Positions 15,937 to 24,464 of a stretch of 64,000 nt of DNA are shown piece after piece. Origin of the DNA: Nocardia abscessus NBRC 100374 (GTDB taxonomy: Bacteria > Actinomycetota > Actinomycetes > Mycobacteriales > Mycobacteriaceae); contig NZ_BAFP01000037.1 in the NCBI RefSeq assembly GCF_000308455.1, positions 62,001 through 126,000 of the forward strand. Direction: 5' to 3'. The first letter of the stretch is position 1. Each line of letters opens with the position of its first letter. The notes under the pieces were generated by a model, which saw nothing but the letters and a program-made list of their open reading frames with translations, did not search any database and was not told the origin of the DNA. Both the position numbers and the translations under genes were made by a program.

Positions 15937-16710
15937 ATGTCCGAACTGCCGGTCATCGAATTACGCGGAGTTCAGAAAAGTTTCGGCCCCGTCCACGTCC
16001 TGCACGAGGTCGCCTTCAGCGCCTATCCCGGCGAGGTCACCGCCCTCGTCGGCGACAACGGCGCGGGCAAGTCCACGCTGGTCAAATGCATCGGCGGCAC
16101 CCATCCGATCGACGCGGGCGAGTTCCTCTTCGAGGGCTCCCCGGTGCAGGTGCACAGCCCGCGCGACGCGGCGGCGCTCGGCATCGAGATCGTCTACCAG
16201 GATCTCGCGCTGTGCGACAACCTGGACATCGTCCAGAACATGTTTCTCGGCCGGGAGCGCAGGCGCGGTCTCGTGCTCGACGAATACACGATGGAGGAAC
16301 TGGCCGGAAAGACGCTGGCCGGCCTGTCGGTGCGCACCGTCAAGTCGGTGCGGCAGCAGGTTTCGAGCCTGTCGGGCGGTCAGCGCCAGACGGTGGCCAT
16401 CGCGAAAGCCGTGCTGTGGAACAGCAAGGTGGTGATCCTCGACGAGCCGACGGCCGCACTGGGCGTCGCGCAGACCCAGCAGGTGCTCGAACTGGTCCGC
16501 AGGCTCGCCGACCAGGGTTTGGCTGTGGTGCTGATCTCGCACAACATGAACGACGTCTTCGCGGTGTCCGACCGGATCGCCGCGCTCTACCTCGGCCGGA
16601 TGGCGGCTCAGGTCCGCACCTCCGACGTGACGCACGCGCAGGTGGTCGAACTGATCACTGCGGGCCGCAGTGGCGCGCTCGGTCTCGAGACGAGCGGAGT
16701 CGCCCGATGA
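15937..16710 (+). CDS. sugar ABC transporter ATP-binding protein (XylG-like, single domain)
   Basis: A 257-residue ABC ATPase. Walker A is GDNGAGKST, the signature is SSLSGGQRQ, Walker B is VVILDEPTAALG, and the switch histidine is in LISHNM. It has one nucleotide-binding domain, whereas enteric XylG and RbsA carry two; single-domain partners are common in actinobacterial xylose-type systems and would work as a homodimer. It energises import through the downstream permease, whose start overlaps this stop by 4 bp (ATGA). The start follows a GAGGAG site at 15924-15929, 7 bp upstream. Confidence 0.94.
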   Translation: MSELPVIELRGVQKSFGPVHVLHEVAFSAYPGEVTALVGDNGAGKSTLVKCIGGTHPIDAGEFLFEGSPVQVHSPRDAAALGIEIVYQDLALCDNLDIVQNMFLGRERRRGLVLDEYTMEELAGKTLAGLSVRTVKSVRQQVSSLSGGQRQTVAIAKAVLWNSKVVILDEPTAALGVAQTQQVLELVRRLADQGLAVVLISHNMNDVFAVSDRIAALYLGRMAAQVRTSDVTHAQVVELITAGRSGALGLETSGVAR

Positions 16711-17945
16711 CCGCGGTGACGACCCAGCGGCGACCGGCGGCGGCGCCGGTGACCGACCTCGTGAGCGACTACGTCGGCCGGGTGCGCGGGGGCGACATGG
16801 GGGCGCTGCCATCGGTGATCGCGCTGGTCGTGCTCTCGGTGATCTTCTGGGCGGCGCGCCCGGTCTTCATGTCCGAGGCCAACTTCGCCAATCTGTTCAC
16901 GCAGGGCGCGGCGATCGCGGTGATCGCGATGGGACTGATCTTCGTGCTGTTGCTTGGCGAGATCGACCTGTCGGCCGGATTCACCAGCGGCGTCTGCGCG
17001 GCCGTGCTCGCCGTACTGCTCACCGACAAAGGGTGGCCGTGGTATCTCGCGGTGCTGGTCGCGCTGCTCACCGGTGTGGCGATCGGACTCGTGATCGGCA
17101 CGGTCGTGGTGACGATCGGGATCCCGTCGTTCGTGGTGACGCTGGCGGCGTTCCTCGCGCTGCAGGGCGTGGCACTGAAGATCATGGACAACGGCCGCAA
17201 CATCTCCATCCGCGACGAGACGATCGTCGCGATCGCGAACAAGAACGTCCCGCCCGCGATCGGCTGGGCGCTGTACGCGGTGCTGATCGCCGGGTTCGCG
17301 CTGGTCCAGTACCGGAAATTGCGGGCCCGCACGAAACTCGGGCTCACCGGCACGACGGCGCGCACCGTCGTGGTGCGTGTGGCGCTGCTGGCGTTCGTGG
17401 CGGGTGCGGCGGTGCTGGTGCTCAACGGCGAGCGCAGCCGCAATCCCGCGTTGCACTCGCTGGCGGGGATGCCCATCGTGGTGCCGCTGATCGTGGCCCT
17501 GTTGCTGCTGTGGACATTCGTGCTGGACCGCACCGCGTTCGGCAGGCACATCTACGCGGTCGGCGGCAACGCCGAGGCCGCCCGGCGGGCCGGTATCGCG
17601 GTGGATCGCGTGAAAATCACCGCCTTCGTGCTGTGTTCGACGATGGCGGCGGTGGGCGGGCTGATCGCGGCCTCGCGCGCGAATTCCGTCGATCCGAACA
17701 CCGGCGGCAGCGACGTGCTGCTCACGGCGGTCGGCGCGGCGGTGATCGGCGGCACCAGCCTGTTCGGCGGCCGCGGGCGGATGCTGGACGCGGTGCTCGG
17801 CGCCGCGGTGGTCGCGGTGATCAACAACGGGATGGGGCTGATGGGCTACAGCGCGGGCACGAAGTTCGTTGTGACAGGATTTGTGCTGCTCTTGGCCGCC
17901 GGAGTGGACGCGCTGTCGCGTAAGCGTGCGCTCCTGCATCGATGA
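16707..17945 (+). CDS. sugar ABC transporter permease (XylH-like)
   Basis: A 412-residue membrane protein of the BPD_transp_2 family with about ten hydrophobic segments. It has the family signatures GEIDLSAG near residue 90 and YAVGGNAEAARRAGI near residue 280. A longer central section (about 190-260), as in XylH rather than RbsC, supports xylose-type specificity. It forms the channel for the sugar and pairs with the ATPase encoded immediately upstream (4-bp overlap). The ROK regulator begins 29 bp after its stop, so it is probably in the same transcript. Confidence 0.93.
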   Translation: MTAVTTQRRPAAAPVTDLVSDYVGRVRGGDMGALPSVIALVVLSVIFWAARPVFMSEANFANLFTQGAAIAVIAMGLIFVLLLGEIDLSAGFTSGVCAAVLAVLLTDKGWPWYLAVLVALLTGVAIGLVIGTVVVTIGIPSFVVTLAAFLALQGVALKIMDNGRNISIRDETIVAIANKNVPPAIGWALYAVLIAGFALVQYRKLRARTKLGLTGTTARTVVVRVALLAFVAGAAVLVLNGERSRNPALHSLAGMPIVVPLIVALLLLWTFVLDRTAFGRHIYAVGGNAEAARRAGIAVDRVKITAFVLCSTMAAVGGLIAASRANSVDPNTGGSDVLLTAVGAAVIGGTSLFGGRGRMLDAVLGAAVVAVINNGMGLMGYSAGTKFVVTGFVLLLAAGVDALSRKRALLHR

Positions 17946-17974
17946 ATCCCAGCCCCGTGACGAAAGCCCGGTGA

Positions 17975-19183
17975 ATGCGAGCAGCACCTTCTCCCGAGGA
18001 GATCCGCACGCGCAACCTCGCCGCGCTGCTGCGGAACGTCCACCGTGACGGGGCGATGTCGCGCACCACGCTCGCCGAGCGAATGGGATTGAACCGCAGC
18101 ACGATCCTCGCGCTCACCACGGACCTGGCGGCCGCGGGTTTGGTGAGCGAGGAGCTGCCCGGCCAGACCGGACGGGCGGGCAGGCCCTCCCTGGTGGTGC
18201 GGCCGCGGGCGGAACGGGTGTACGTCGTCGCGCTGGACGTCAGCGCGGACCGCCTCGCCGCCGCGCGGGTCGGGTTGGGCGGCTCGGTGCTCGATCGCAC
18301 CGAGAGCACCCGTCCCCGTGGCGCGTTCGACCCCGACGATGTGATCGCCGCGCTGGTGACCATGGCGCGGGCGATGATCGCCGCGGCCGCGCCGGACGCC
18401 GTGTGCGTCGGCGTCGGTGTCGCGTTCTGCGGCATGGTCCGCGAGGAGGACGGTGTGGTGCGGTACGGGCCGAACCTCGGCTGGGTGGACGTCGCCTTCG
18501 GCGCCGCGATGACCAGGGAACTCGATCTCGGCCTGCGGGTCGCGGTCGGCAACAACGCCAACCTCGGTGCGCTGGCCGAACGGGAACGTGGCGTCGGCGT
18601 CGGCTTGGCGAATCTGATCTACCTGCACGGCGACGTCGGCATCGGCGGCGGAATCATCGTCAACGGCGAGTTGCTCGGCGGGGAAGGCGGTTACGGCGGA
18701 GAAGTCGGCCACATGATCGTTCATCCGGGTGGGCGGCCCTGCGCCTGCGGTTCCCGGGGCTGCCTCGAGGCCGAAGCGGGCGAACTCGGGTTGATCGCGG
18801 CGGCGGGACGCAGCGATCCCCCCGGACAGGCGGCGGTCGACGCGATCGTCGATGCCGCCGCCCGCGGCGACACGACAGCACGGGACGCGCTGCACCAGGT
18901 CGGCGAATGGCTCGGATACGGCGTCGCCAATCTGGTGAACGTCTTCAATCCGTCGGTGGTGGTGTTCGGCGGCGTGTTGCGGGAGATCTATCTGGCGTCG
19001 GCGGCACAGGTGCGCAGCCGGGTGGCGATGAACGGCCTGCAAGCCGTCCGCGAACGGGTTCGCCTGCGCACCAGCGCACTCGGCGGCGACGCGACCCTGA
19101 TCGGCGCTGCGGAACTGGCCTTCACCGACGTGCTCACCGATCCGTTGCAGACCTTGTCCCGCACGTCCGCCGCGCGCGCCTGA
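17975..19183 (+). CDS. ROK-family transcriptional repressor (XylR/NagC-like)
   Basis: A 402-residue regulator. An N-terminal winged helix (about 10-75, RTTLAERMGLNRSTILALTTDL) is joined to a ROK sugar-kinase-like domain with a GIGGGIIVNGELLGG phosphate loop. A zinc-binding motif CACGSRGC also fits ROK proteins. It most likely represses the upstream sugar transporter in the absence of the sugar, binding the two TGTT-N6-AACA palindromes at 14656 and 14707 (inference). No xylose isomerase or kinase gene lies in this window, so the inducer is not certain. Confidence 0.92.
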   Translation: MRAAPSPEEIRTRNLAALLRNVHRDGAMSRTTLAERMGLNRSTILALTTDLAAAGLVSEELPGQTGRAGRPSLVVRPRAERVYVVALDVSADRLAAARVGLGGSVLDRTESTRPRGAFDPDDVIAALVTMARAMIAAAAPDAVCVGVGVAFCGMVREEDGVVRYGPNLGWVDVAFGAAMTRELDLGLRVAVGNNANLGALAERERGVGVGLANLIYLHGDVGIGGGIIVNGELLGGEGGYGGEVGHMIVHPGGRPCACGSRGCLEAEAGELGLIAAAGRSDPPGQAAVDAIVDAAARGDTTARDALHQVGEWLGYGVANLVNVFNPSVVVFGGVLREIYLASAAQVRSRVAMNGLQAVRERVRLRTSALGGDATLIGAAELAFTDVLTDPLQTLSRTSAARA

Positions 19184-19209
19184 CGGGCCGGTTCGGACGC
19201 GACCCGGCG

Positions 19210-20457
19210 TTATGCGGCGCCTGCCGCGCTGAACTCCGACAGGTGCGTGGCGAGCAGCCGGACACGCACCCGTTGTTCGTCGGTGGTTTCCTCGGGGTGG
19301 TGGATCTCGATGCTCAGCCGGTCGTCGAAGGTGCTGATGATGATGGTGCCGCTCGGCTGCTGCAACCGGTGCCCGGTCTTGTCCGGTTTGCCCAGCATGA
19401 TCGAGCGGAAGTCGGTGATTCGCAGGTCGTCCGGCACCCGGGGTCTGCGCACGCGTCCCCAGTTGGTGGCGAGCACGATTCCCGGTGCGCGCGGTGGAGG
19501 GCCCGCGGCGATCTCGGGGATGTGCAGCGGTGTCTGCTGCACCAGGCCCGTGTCCACTCCGGCGCGCAGCGTGTCGCTGATGCCGCGAGCCAGCTCCACG
19601 AGCGACGTGCCCGTCCGCGGTGCCGGGACGAAGTTCGCGAAGCCGAGTACGTTGGTGCCTTCTGTCGTCGCGATCGGCGGCGTCACCCGGGTGCGCAGGT
19701 CGACCGAGTAGGTGTAGGCCAGCTCGGCCAGGGGCAGCCTGCGCAGCTCGGCCTCGGTGAGCATGATCGCGGCGGAGGCGAGGCCGTTGATCGTGGTGTT
19801 CTCCCGATGCCCCAGCTCGACCAGCGCGGCGGTCTGCTCGCGGGTCAGCCTGCACCGTGCCGTGCGGGGCAGAAGGTAGTCGGGATCCTCCGGGCCGGCA
19901 TACATCTGGGCGACACCCATCGGGCGGTGCGGCATCACGGGTGTGTCGGTCTTGCGCACGCCGCGCTCGCGGAGCAGGTCTTCCACCGAGCGTGGGAAGC
20001 CGTGCGGCTCCAGCTCGGTGGGACGGCCGCGGGCGAGGTCGGTATAACACGACCACAGCTCGGCGAACACGGCCAGCGAATGATAGGCGTCCGCGACACT
20101 GTGGTGGGTCACCAAGGTGACACCGGCGGTGGCGCCGTCGCGGACCACGCACAGCGAGCCGAGCGCTCTGCGCTGATCCAGCCGCGCGCCGGTGAGCAAC
20201 CGCTCGGGATCGCCCTCGGCGACGGTCATCTCCGCTGCGGCGCCCGGGGATTCGAGCAGGAGGTGCCCGCCGCGCCCGTCCGGCTCCAGGTGGGCGCCGA
20301 GGATCGGGCGGGAGCGAACCACGGCTTCGAACGCCGCCGACAGCGCGGCGAGATCCAACCGGCCGGCGACCCGAATCGAATAGCCGACGAGGACTTCGCT
20401 GTTGGCGAAGATCGCCTCGCTCGGCGCCAGCGGACGGATGACGGTTGCTGCGGTCAT
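19210..20457 (-). CDS. PapA5-like acyltransferase (condensation-domain superfamily)
   Basis: A 415-residue CoA/ACP-dependent acyltransferase of the PapA family. The catalytic HHxxxD motif is THHSVADAYHSL at about residue 117. The second structural region includes VDLRTRVTPPIATTEGTNVLGFAN, and length and order match mycobacterial PapA5 (about 420 aa). PapA5 moves mycocerosate from a polyketide synthase to a diol lipid. No polyketide synthase lies here, so the acceptor and donor are unknown and may be supplied in trans. It converges with the ROK gene 26 bp away. Confidence 0.85.
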   Translation of the reverse strand: MTAATVIRPLAPSEAIFANSEVLVGYSIRVAGRLDLAALSAAFEAVVRSRPILGAHLEPDGRGGHLLLESPGAAAEMTVAEGDPERLLTGARLDQRRALGSLCVVRDGATAGVTLVTHHSVADAYHSLAVFAELWSCYTDLARGRPTELEPHGFPRSVEDLLRERGVRKTDTPVMPHRPMGVAQMYAGPEDPDYLLPRTARCRLTREQTAALVELGHRENTTINGLASAAIMLTEAELRRLPLAELAYTYSVDLRTRVTPPIATTEGTNVLGFANFVPAPRTGTSLVELARGISDTLRAGVDTGLVQQTPLHIPEIAAGPPPRAPGIVLATNWGRVRRPRVPDDLRITDFRSIMLGKPDKTGHRLQQPSGTIIISTFDDRLSIEIHHPEETTDEQRVRVRLLATHLSEFSAAGAA

Positions 20458-20641
20458 GTCGCTTCCTCCACCTGAGCCTGTCCCAGAGGCTAGTCCGAAG
20501 CCCGGACGCGCCAGGCTCTTTCGGCAGCATCATCTGTGTCCTGTATCGGGAGATAGCGGACCGCTGTTTCGCGTCGTTGCCACAACGACACCTTGCCTGG
20601 ACCAGGCCATCCGTCGCGCAGCCCAGCGTTAGCTACCGCGC

Positions 20642-20675
20642 CTCTAGAGTGATACTCTAGAGCATTGCTCTAGAG
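20642..20675. promoter_or_regulatory. operator array: three CTCTAGAG palindromes at exact 13-bp intervals
   Basis: CTCTAGAG occurs at 20642, 20655 and 20668. Copies 2 and 3 with the spacer CATTG form a 21-bp perfect palindrome centred on T20665, with core GAGCATTGCTC. The array ends 9 bp before the crotonase ATG and overlaps its ribosome site. The TetR protein encoded downstream in the same operon is the likely ligand, giving autorepression. Confidence 0.75.
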
Positions 20676-20684
20676 GAGGCTGGA

Positions 20685-21371
20685 ATGACCGAACTCGTCA
20701 CCTACCGGTTCGACGCCGGGGTCGCCACGATCACGCTGGACGACGGCAAGGCGAATGTGATGTCGGAGAACATGATCGGGGCCATCGCCGCCGCCCTGGA
20801 CCGGGCCGAGGCCGACCGTGCTGTCGTCCTGTTGACCGGACGCCCGCGCATGTTCTCCGCCGGCTACGACCTGGCGACGTTCTCCCGTTCCGCCGACGAC
20901 ATCCGCGGCACCCTGCGTGCCGGAGGCAACTTGGTCCATCGGCTGCTCGGGTTCCCGTACCCCGTCGTCGCGGCATGCCCAGGGCACGCGATCGCCCAGG
21001 GCGCGTTCACGTTGCTGGCCACGGACGTGCGGTTCGGTGTCGCGGGGGATTTCAAGCTCGGTCTCAACGAGGTCGCGATCGGGCTGACCATTCCGCATTA
21101 CGGCGTGGAGACGGCGCGGCATCGGCTCACCGCGCCGGGCTTCGACCGGGCGGCCAACACCGGCATCCTGGTCGGTCCCGAGGAAGCCAGGCAACTGGGT
21201 TTCCTCGACGTGCTCGCCGCCGACGCTGACGATCTGCGCGAGCGCGCGACCGCCGAGGCGCACCGATTGACCGGCATCGACTTCGCCGCACATACCGGCA
21301 CGAAGTCGCGGGTCCGTGCCCAGGTGCTCGCCGCGGTCCGGTCCGGCATCGACGCCGAATTCGGGGCGTAG
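20685..21371 (+). CDS. crotonase/enoyl-CoA hydratase family protein
   Basis: A 228-residue, slightly short member of the crotonase superfamily. The oxyanion-hole segments are visible (GRPRMFSAGYDLATF and VVAACPGHAIAQGAFTLLATDVRFG), with a CoA-binding N-terminal strand before them. It probably acts on an acyl-CoA, but the reaction cannot be fixed because the usual pair of catalytic glutamates is not clear. It is followed after 6 bp by a TetR gene and preceded by an operator array touching the ribosome site (GAGGAGG), so it forms a self-regulated two-gene unit. Confidence 0.88.
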   Translation: MTELVTYRFDAGVATITLDDGKANVMSENMIGAIAAALDRAEADRAVVLLTGRPRMFSAGYDLATFSRSADDIRGTLRAGGNLVHRLLGFPYPVVAACPGHAIAQGAFTLLATDVRFGVAGDFKLGLNEVAIGLTIPHYGVETARHRLTAPGFDRAANTGILVGPEEARQLGFLDVLAADADDLRERATAEAHRLTGIDFAAHTGTKSRVRAQVLAAVRSGIDAEFGA

Positions 21372-21377
21372 CGGCTC

Positions 21378-21992
21378 GTGCGCACCCGCGAGCGGATCCT
21401 GGCCGAAGCGACCGAACAGCTGCTGGCCAAGGGATATCCGGCGTTCACGGTGGCGGGCGTGCGCGATCGGCTCGGTCTGTCCAGCGGCAGCATGTTCCAC
21501 GCGTTCGGTTCGAAGGCCGAACTGGCGGCCGCCGTCTACGTCGCCGGGATGCTCGACTATCAGCGCGCGGTACTGGAGCGGCTCGACGAGTCCGGTATCG
21601 GCGCCGAGCAGGCGATCCGCGCGATGCTCGCGGCCCATCTCGGCTGGGTGGAGGACCATCGCGAACTCGCCCGCTTCCTGTTCGCCACGCTCCCGGACGA
21701 GGTCGCGCGCAGCGCGGAGCCCGAACTGGCACAGCACAATCGAGTCTTCTTCGGCGTGCTGGACCGCCGCTACCGTGAGCTGCTCGCAACCGCGGACGTG
21801 GGCGACGACGGCTATCCGGTGGCCCATGCGATCTGCGTCGGACCGGCCCAGGAGTACTGCAGGCAATGGGTGCGCGGACGCGTCTCTGCGTCGCCGCGCA
21901 CACTGACCGCGACCTTTCAGGATGCCGCGGTCGCCGCCCTCGCCACGCTGATTCGCCGACCGCTCGCCGGGACGGACGTCGCGGCTACCTGA
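21378..21992 (+). CDS. TetR-family transcriptional regulator
   Basis: A 204-residue TetR protein. The helix-turn-helix is at about 20-50 (FTVAGVRDRLGLSSGSMFHAFGSKAEL), followed by an all-helical ligand domain. It starts at GTG 21378, 6 bp after the crotonase stop, so it is co-transcribed with it. The CTCTAGAG array in front of the operon is the natural target. The ligand is likely an acyl-CoA or a fatty-acid-like compound by association with the crotonase. Confidence 0.9.
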   Translation: MRTRERILAEATEQLLAKGYPAFTVAGVRDRLGLSSGSMFHAFGSKAELAAAVYVAGMLDYQRAVLERLDESGIGAEQAIRAMLAAHLGWVEDHRELARFLFATLPDEVARSAEPELAQHNRVFFGVLDRRYRELLATADVGDDGYPVAHAICVGPAQEYCRQWVRGRVSASPRTLTATFQDAAVAALATLIRRPLAGTDVAAT

Positions 21993-22130
21993 AGCTGGGT
22001 CGTCGCAGCGTGTTTCGACATCGGTGCGACGAACTCGTGGTCATGGAGCGGTTCGAAAGCCCGGTCGAGCGCTTCCAGTCCGCGAGGCCGACGCTCGGAC
22101 GAGTGGCCGATCACCCCGGAGCAGCAGGAC

Positions 22131-22430
22131 CGGATTCGGTGACAACCGGACTCGGGACCGCGGGGAGCCGGGGGACACAACTGGACTCGAGACCGCGCGG
22201 AGCCGAGGACGCACAGCCGGAATCGGGGCGGCGCGGGGTTGGGTGCGCAAACGACCGGGTTGCGCCGAGCCGGACGCGGGCACATCGGACTCGAGGCGGC
22301 GCGGAGCGGGGTGGGAAACGACGGGGTTGCGCCGAGCCGGGCGCAGGCACAACGGACCGCGCGGAGCCGGGGTGGACACAACCCGACTCGGGGCGGCGCG
22401 GGGGCCCGAGTGCGGAGTCCCGAGTAACGG
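22131..22430. repeat. degenerate tandem repeat of about 35 bp, around eight units
   Basis: Units of the form (G)ACACAAC-GGACTCG-GACCGCGCGGAGCCGGG recur with period about 28-37 bp (for example GGACTCG at 22148, 22183 and 22287, CGACTCGG at 22384). They drift in sequence, and two variants carry GGGTTGCGCCGAGCCGG. They fill most of the 526-bp gap 21993-22518, in which I see no credible gene on either strand. The remainder of that gap holds the promoter region of the amine oxidase. Confidence 0.75.
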
Positions 22431-22518
22431 TGCTGGGTCGATGCCCGCGCCGGTTGCGGATCTGCGATGGGTGATCAACAGTGGTTGTCGAGTTACGGTG
22501 CGGCGACGGGAGGCCACC

Positions 22519-23871
22519 ATGGACCGTGCGGACGTCGTTGTCGTCGGTGCGGGATATGCCGGGCTGTGCGCGGCGCGGACCTTGCGGGCATCCGGCCGGG
22601 ATGTCGTCGTCCTGGAGGCGAGCGATCGCGTCGGCGGTCGCACCCTGGCCGCGCGCGTCGGCGACGGATGGGCAGTCGACCTCGGGGGGCAGTGGATCTC
22701 GGGCGCGCACACGCGATTCGCCGCGCTGGCCGAGGAGTACGACGCGGCGATGTACGCACCGCCGGAGGGGGTCGACCTGCTGGTCGAGGGAGTGGTCCGG
22801 CGGCCGTTCACCGGAGCGCGGCCGCCACTGCCCGCGCTGGTGCTGGTCGTGCTCGCCCAGGCCATGTGGCGGCTGGAACGCATGGCCGCCCGGATCGACC
22901 TCGCGCGCCCGTGGACCACGCCGGGCGCGGATCGACTGGACGCGATGACCGCGGCGACCTGGCTGCGCCGGAATCTGCCGGAGCGGCGCGCGCGGAACCT
23001 GGCCGAGGTGATGATCGGCGAGGAGCTGTGCGTAGACGTCGGCAGCATCTCGATGCTCGGTTTGCTGACCACGATCCGCTCGGCGGGCGGTGTCGAGGCC
23101 GGGATCACCGCCGAGACGGTGACCCGCCTGTTCGTGGACGGCGCCGACGGGCCCGCGCTGGCCATCGCCGCCGAACTCGGGGACGTGGTGCGCCTCGGCG
23201 CACCGGTCACGAGTATCCGTCAGCGGGCGGACGGCGTCCGGGTGAGCGCGGCTTCCGGTGACGTGCACGCCGAGCACGTGATCGTGGCGGTGCCGCCCAC
23301 CCTCGCCGGACGCATCGCCTACGATCCGCCGCTGCCCGCCGCGCGCGACCAATTGATCCAGCGCATGCCGATGGGCTCGGTCCTGAAAGCCTTCGCGGTC
23401 TACGAGCGCCCCTTCTGGCGCGACGACCGGCTCACCGGCCAGGCGCTGAACCTGCACGATCCGGTACCGGTGACCTTCGACGCCACCCGCCCCGGCGGTC
23501 CCGGCGTGCTCGGCGCGCTGGTGCCCGGCCGGGCGGCGCAGCGGCTGGCCGCGCTTCCCGCGAGCGAGCGGCGCGCCATGATCGTCGGCGCGCTCGTGCG
23601 CGCCTTCGGCCACGCCGCCCGCGAGCCGCTGGAGTGGCACGAAAAGGTCTGGGCCGACGACCCGTACACCCGTGGCGGCTACGGCGCCTTCTTCCCGCCG
23701 GGCGTGTTGACCACCCTCGGTTCGGCTTTGCGCCATCCGGTCGGCGCGATCCACTGGGCGGGAAGCGAAACCGCCACGGAATGGTCGGGCTACATCGAGG
23801 GAGCGATCCGCTCGGGCGAGCGCGCGGCCGCCGAGGTGCTCGCGGCGGACCGATCCGCGGCCACCGCGTGA
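22519..23871 (+). CDS. flavin monoamine oxidase family protein
   Basis: A 450-residue FAD amine oxidase. The dinucleotide site is VVVGAGYAGLCAARTL near the start, then DRVGGRT, and the C-terminal MAO block IHWAGSETATEWSGYIEGAIRSGERAA. It should oxidise a primary or polyamine to the aldehyde with release of ammonia and peroxide. Where MAO enzymes carry the cysteine that bonds FAD (SGGCYTAYFPPG), this protein has TRGGYGAFFPPG, so FAD is likely held non-covalently, as in bacterial putrescine oxidase. The ATG follows a GGGAGG site. The long open frame upstream is repeat DNA. Confidence 0.9.
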   Translation: MDRADVVVVGAGYAGLCAARTLRASGRDVVVLEASDRVGGRTLAARVGDGWAVDLGGQWISGAHTRFAALAEEYDAAMYAPPEGVDLLVEGVVRRPFTGARPPLPALVLVVLAQAMWRLERMAARIDLARPWTTPGADRLDAMTAATWLRRNLPERRARNLAEVMIGEELCVDVGSISMLGLLTTIRSAGGVEAGITAETVTRLFVDGADGPALAIAAELGDVVRLGAPVTSIRQRADGVRVSAASGDVHAEHVIVAVPPTLAGRIAYDPPLPAARDQLIQRMPMGSVLKAFAVYERPFWRDDRLTGQALNLHDPVPVTFDATRPGGPGVLGALVPGRAAQRLAALPASERRAMIVGALVRAFGHAAREPLEWHEKVWADDPYTRGGYGAFFPPGVLTTLGSALRHPVGAIHWAGSETATEWSGYIEGAIRSGERAAAEVLAADRSAATA

Positions 23872-23929
23872 TTGCCGAAGGATTGCCGTAACGCTGGCTC
23901 CGGTCGAGCCGAGGGATCACAATGGAAAG

Positions 23930-24379
23930 GTGTTCCAGCGGATCGTGGTGGGCTACGACGACTCACCCGGCGCCAGGGCCGCCTTGACGATGGCGCTCGA
24001 CTTGGCGACGGCGCATCACTCCGTGCTCACGGTGGTGGCGGTCGAAGAGTATCTGCCGCACTACGGCCCGGTGGTCGGCGAGATCGAGGACGAACGCTCG
24101 ATCGGTGAGCAGACCTGCCGCCGGTGGCTCGGCGCCGCCACGGAATCCGCGCACCAGCGCGGCATCGCGGTGCAGGCCGAGATTCGCGCGGGCCAAGCGG
24201 CGAAAGAGTTGGCCACGGCCGCCGCCGAGCACCAGGCCGACCTGCTGGTTCTCGGCCGCAGTGGGCATTCGGGCATCTGGGGCAGGTTCATGGGCAGCAC
24301 CGCGGAGAAGGCCGCACGGCACGCAGGCTGTTCGGTGCTGGTCGCGCACGACGGCGACGGACCGCCCGAAGGCCGGTGA
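23930..24379 (+). CDS. universal stress protein (UspA family)
   Basis: A 149-residue single-domain USP. The opening strand is QRIVVGYDDSPGARAAL, and the ATP-binding block near the end is LVLGRSGHSGIWGRFMGSTAEKAARHA, matching the G-2x-G-9x-G-(S/T) pattern of ATP-binding members. It is expected to act in the cytoplasm in stress or dormancy responses. The start is a GTG at 23930; no ATG is in frame nearby. It is followed 85 bp later by the crcB pair. Confidence 0.9.
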   Translation: MFQRIVVGYDDSPGARAALTMALDLATAHHSVLTVVAVEEYLPHYGPVVGEIEDERSIGEQTCRRWLGAATESAHQRGIAVQAEIRAGQAAKELATAAAEHQADLLVLGRSGHSGIWGRFMGSTAEKAARHAGCSVLVAHDGDGPPEGR

Positions 24380-24464
24380 GCGCGCCGTGTCGTGACGGCG
24401 GTGGCGCCGCACCGAGCCGGTCGTGTTAGAGATGTGCGTGGCCGGTGAACTGACCGAGGAGCCG

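Noticed and set aside
17846..20533. 895-codon minus-strand open frame over the ROK and PapA-like genes
   Set aside because: Its sequence is low-complexity Arg/Pro/Ala text, and both real genes in other frames have conserved motifs throughout.
22024..22518. N-terminal extension of the amine oxidase frame through the repeat region
   Set aside because: The translation is repetitive and charged with no relation to the family; the ATG at 22519 has a ribosome site and starts exactly before the FAD-binding strand.
24380..24464. Possible fluoride riboswitch before the crcB pair
   Set aside because: I could not find the conserved GGCGATG-type start and pseudoknot partners of the crcB motif in this stretch.
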